DNA of 64,000 bases from Chryseobacterium echinoideorum. GTDB taxonomy: Bacteria > Bacteroidota > Bacteroidia > Flavobacteriales > Weeksellaceae. Below the pieces are notes generated by a model. That model was given only the letters and a program-made list of their open reading frames with translations, did not search any database and was not told where the DNA came from. Below are positions 63,935 through 64,000 of the stretch, in pieces. Numbering within the stretch: the first letter of the stretch is position 1; the number at the start of each line of letters is the position of its first letter. The DNA lies in NCBI RefSeq assembly GCF_007474535.1, contig NZ_VKNW01000009.1, positions 124,001 through 188,000 of the forward strand, in the 5' to 3' direction. The position numbers and the translations under genes are program-made.

Positions 63935-64000
63935 TTGAAAAAGAATTTTTGAAAAGATCGAAACCATTCTCCAAAAACCTCTAAAGGATTTAACCAAAAG
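63935..64000. other. End of window, no gene seen
   Basis: The final 66 bases are AT-rich; no start codon with support is visible. Confidence 0.3.

Overview
The window reads as a chromosomal segment of a Flavobacteriia bacterium close to Chryseobacterium (Weeksellaceae). The evidence is the low GC content, an alternative complex III operon, a type III glutamine synthetase, two GLPGLI-family secreted proteins beside a TonB-type outer-membrane protein, a eukaryote-type GlyRS, and Bacteroidetes promoters (TTG-N19-TANNTTTG, exact upstream of rplU and of the TPR gene before ribH). No rRNA, tRNA, CRISPR array, prophage or insertion sequence was seen.

Layout. 1-5.5 kb: 3' part of the quinol:cytochrome c oxidoreductase (ACIII) operon, actB(partial)CDEF, closed by a terminator and not followed by oxidase genes. 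5.6-10.9 kb: two secreted/lipoprotein genes, apt, a TPR membrane protein, ribH and a nitroreductase. 10.9-15.6 kb: tryptophanase, a DUF502-type protein with miaE, a small membrane protein, and an acyltransferase/lipoprotein pair. 15.9-22.2 kb: rplU-rpmA, a large TPR protein, glmM, and a feoA-feoB operon with an overlooked 50-residue FeoB-associated peptide. 22.3-27.6 kb: GLPGLI, TonB-type barrel, GLPGLI and a small secreted peptide. 28.3-31.6 kb: glnN and a C40 peptidase lipoprotein. 31.6-38.0 kb: pentapeptide protein and the complete cell-shape operon mreB-mreC-mreD-mrdA-rodA. 38.2-48.2 kb: M15 peptidase, umuC without umuD, a serine hydrolase, glyS, a DUF4177-type protein, truC, a pair of MITE-like elements around a broken copy of the pyrD 5' end, pyrD, a DUF445-type protein and an L,D-transpeptidase. 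48.4-57.6 kb: an LTA-synthase-like sulfatase, a neutral zinc peptidase, sufS, a protein with a nucleoside-phosphorylase-like C-terminus, a DinB-like protein and an M1 peptidase.

57.6-64 kb is an accessory island, visibly more AT-rich and full of broken genes. An XRE regulator diverges from a large lipoprotein. The C-terminal tip of that lipoprotein overlaps by 25 nt a small lipoprotein gene. A displaced, sequence-related 19-codon tip then overlaps a second small lipoprotein gene by the same 25 nt. This is the architecture of polymorphic toxin/immunity loci with displaced C-terminal modules. Downstream come small membrane and secreted proteins separated by three decaying copies of one gene start. 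The two frameshifts and a 29-nt deletion in this island, against intact genes elsewhere, suggest real decay or diversification. Toxin and immunity roles are inferred from architecture only; no known toxin domain was recognised.
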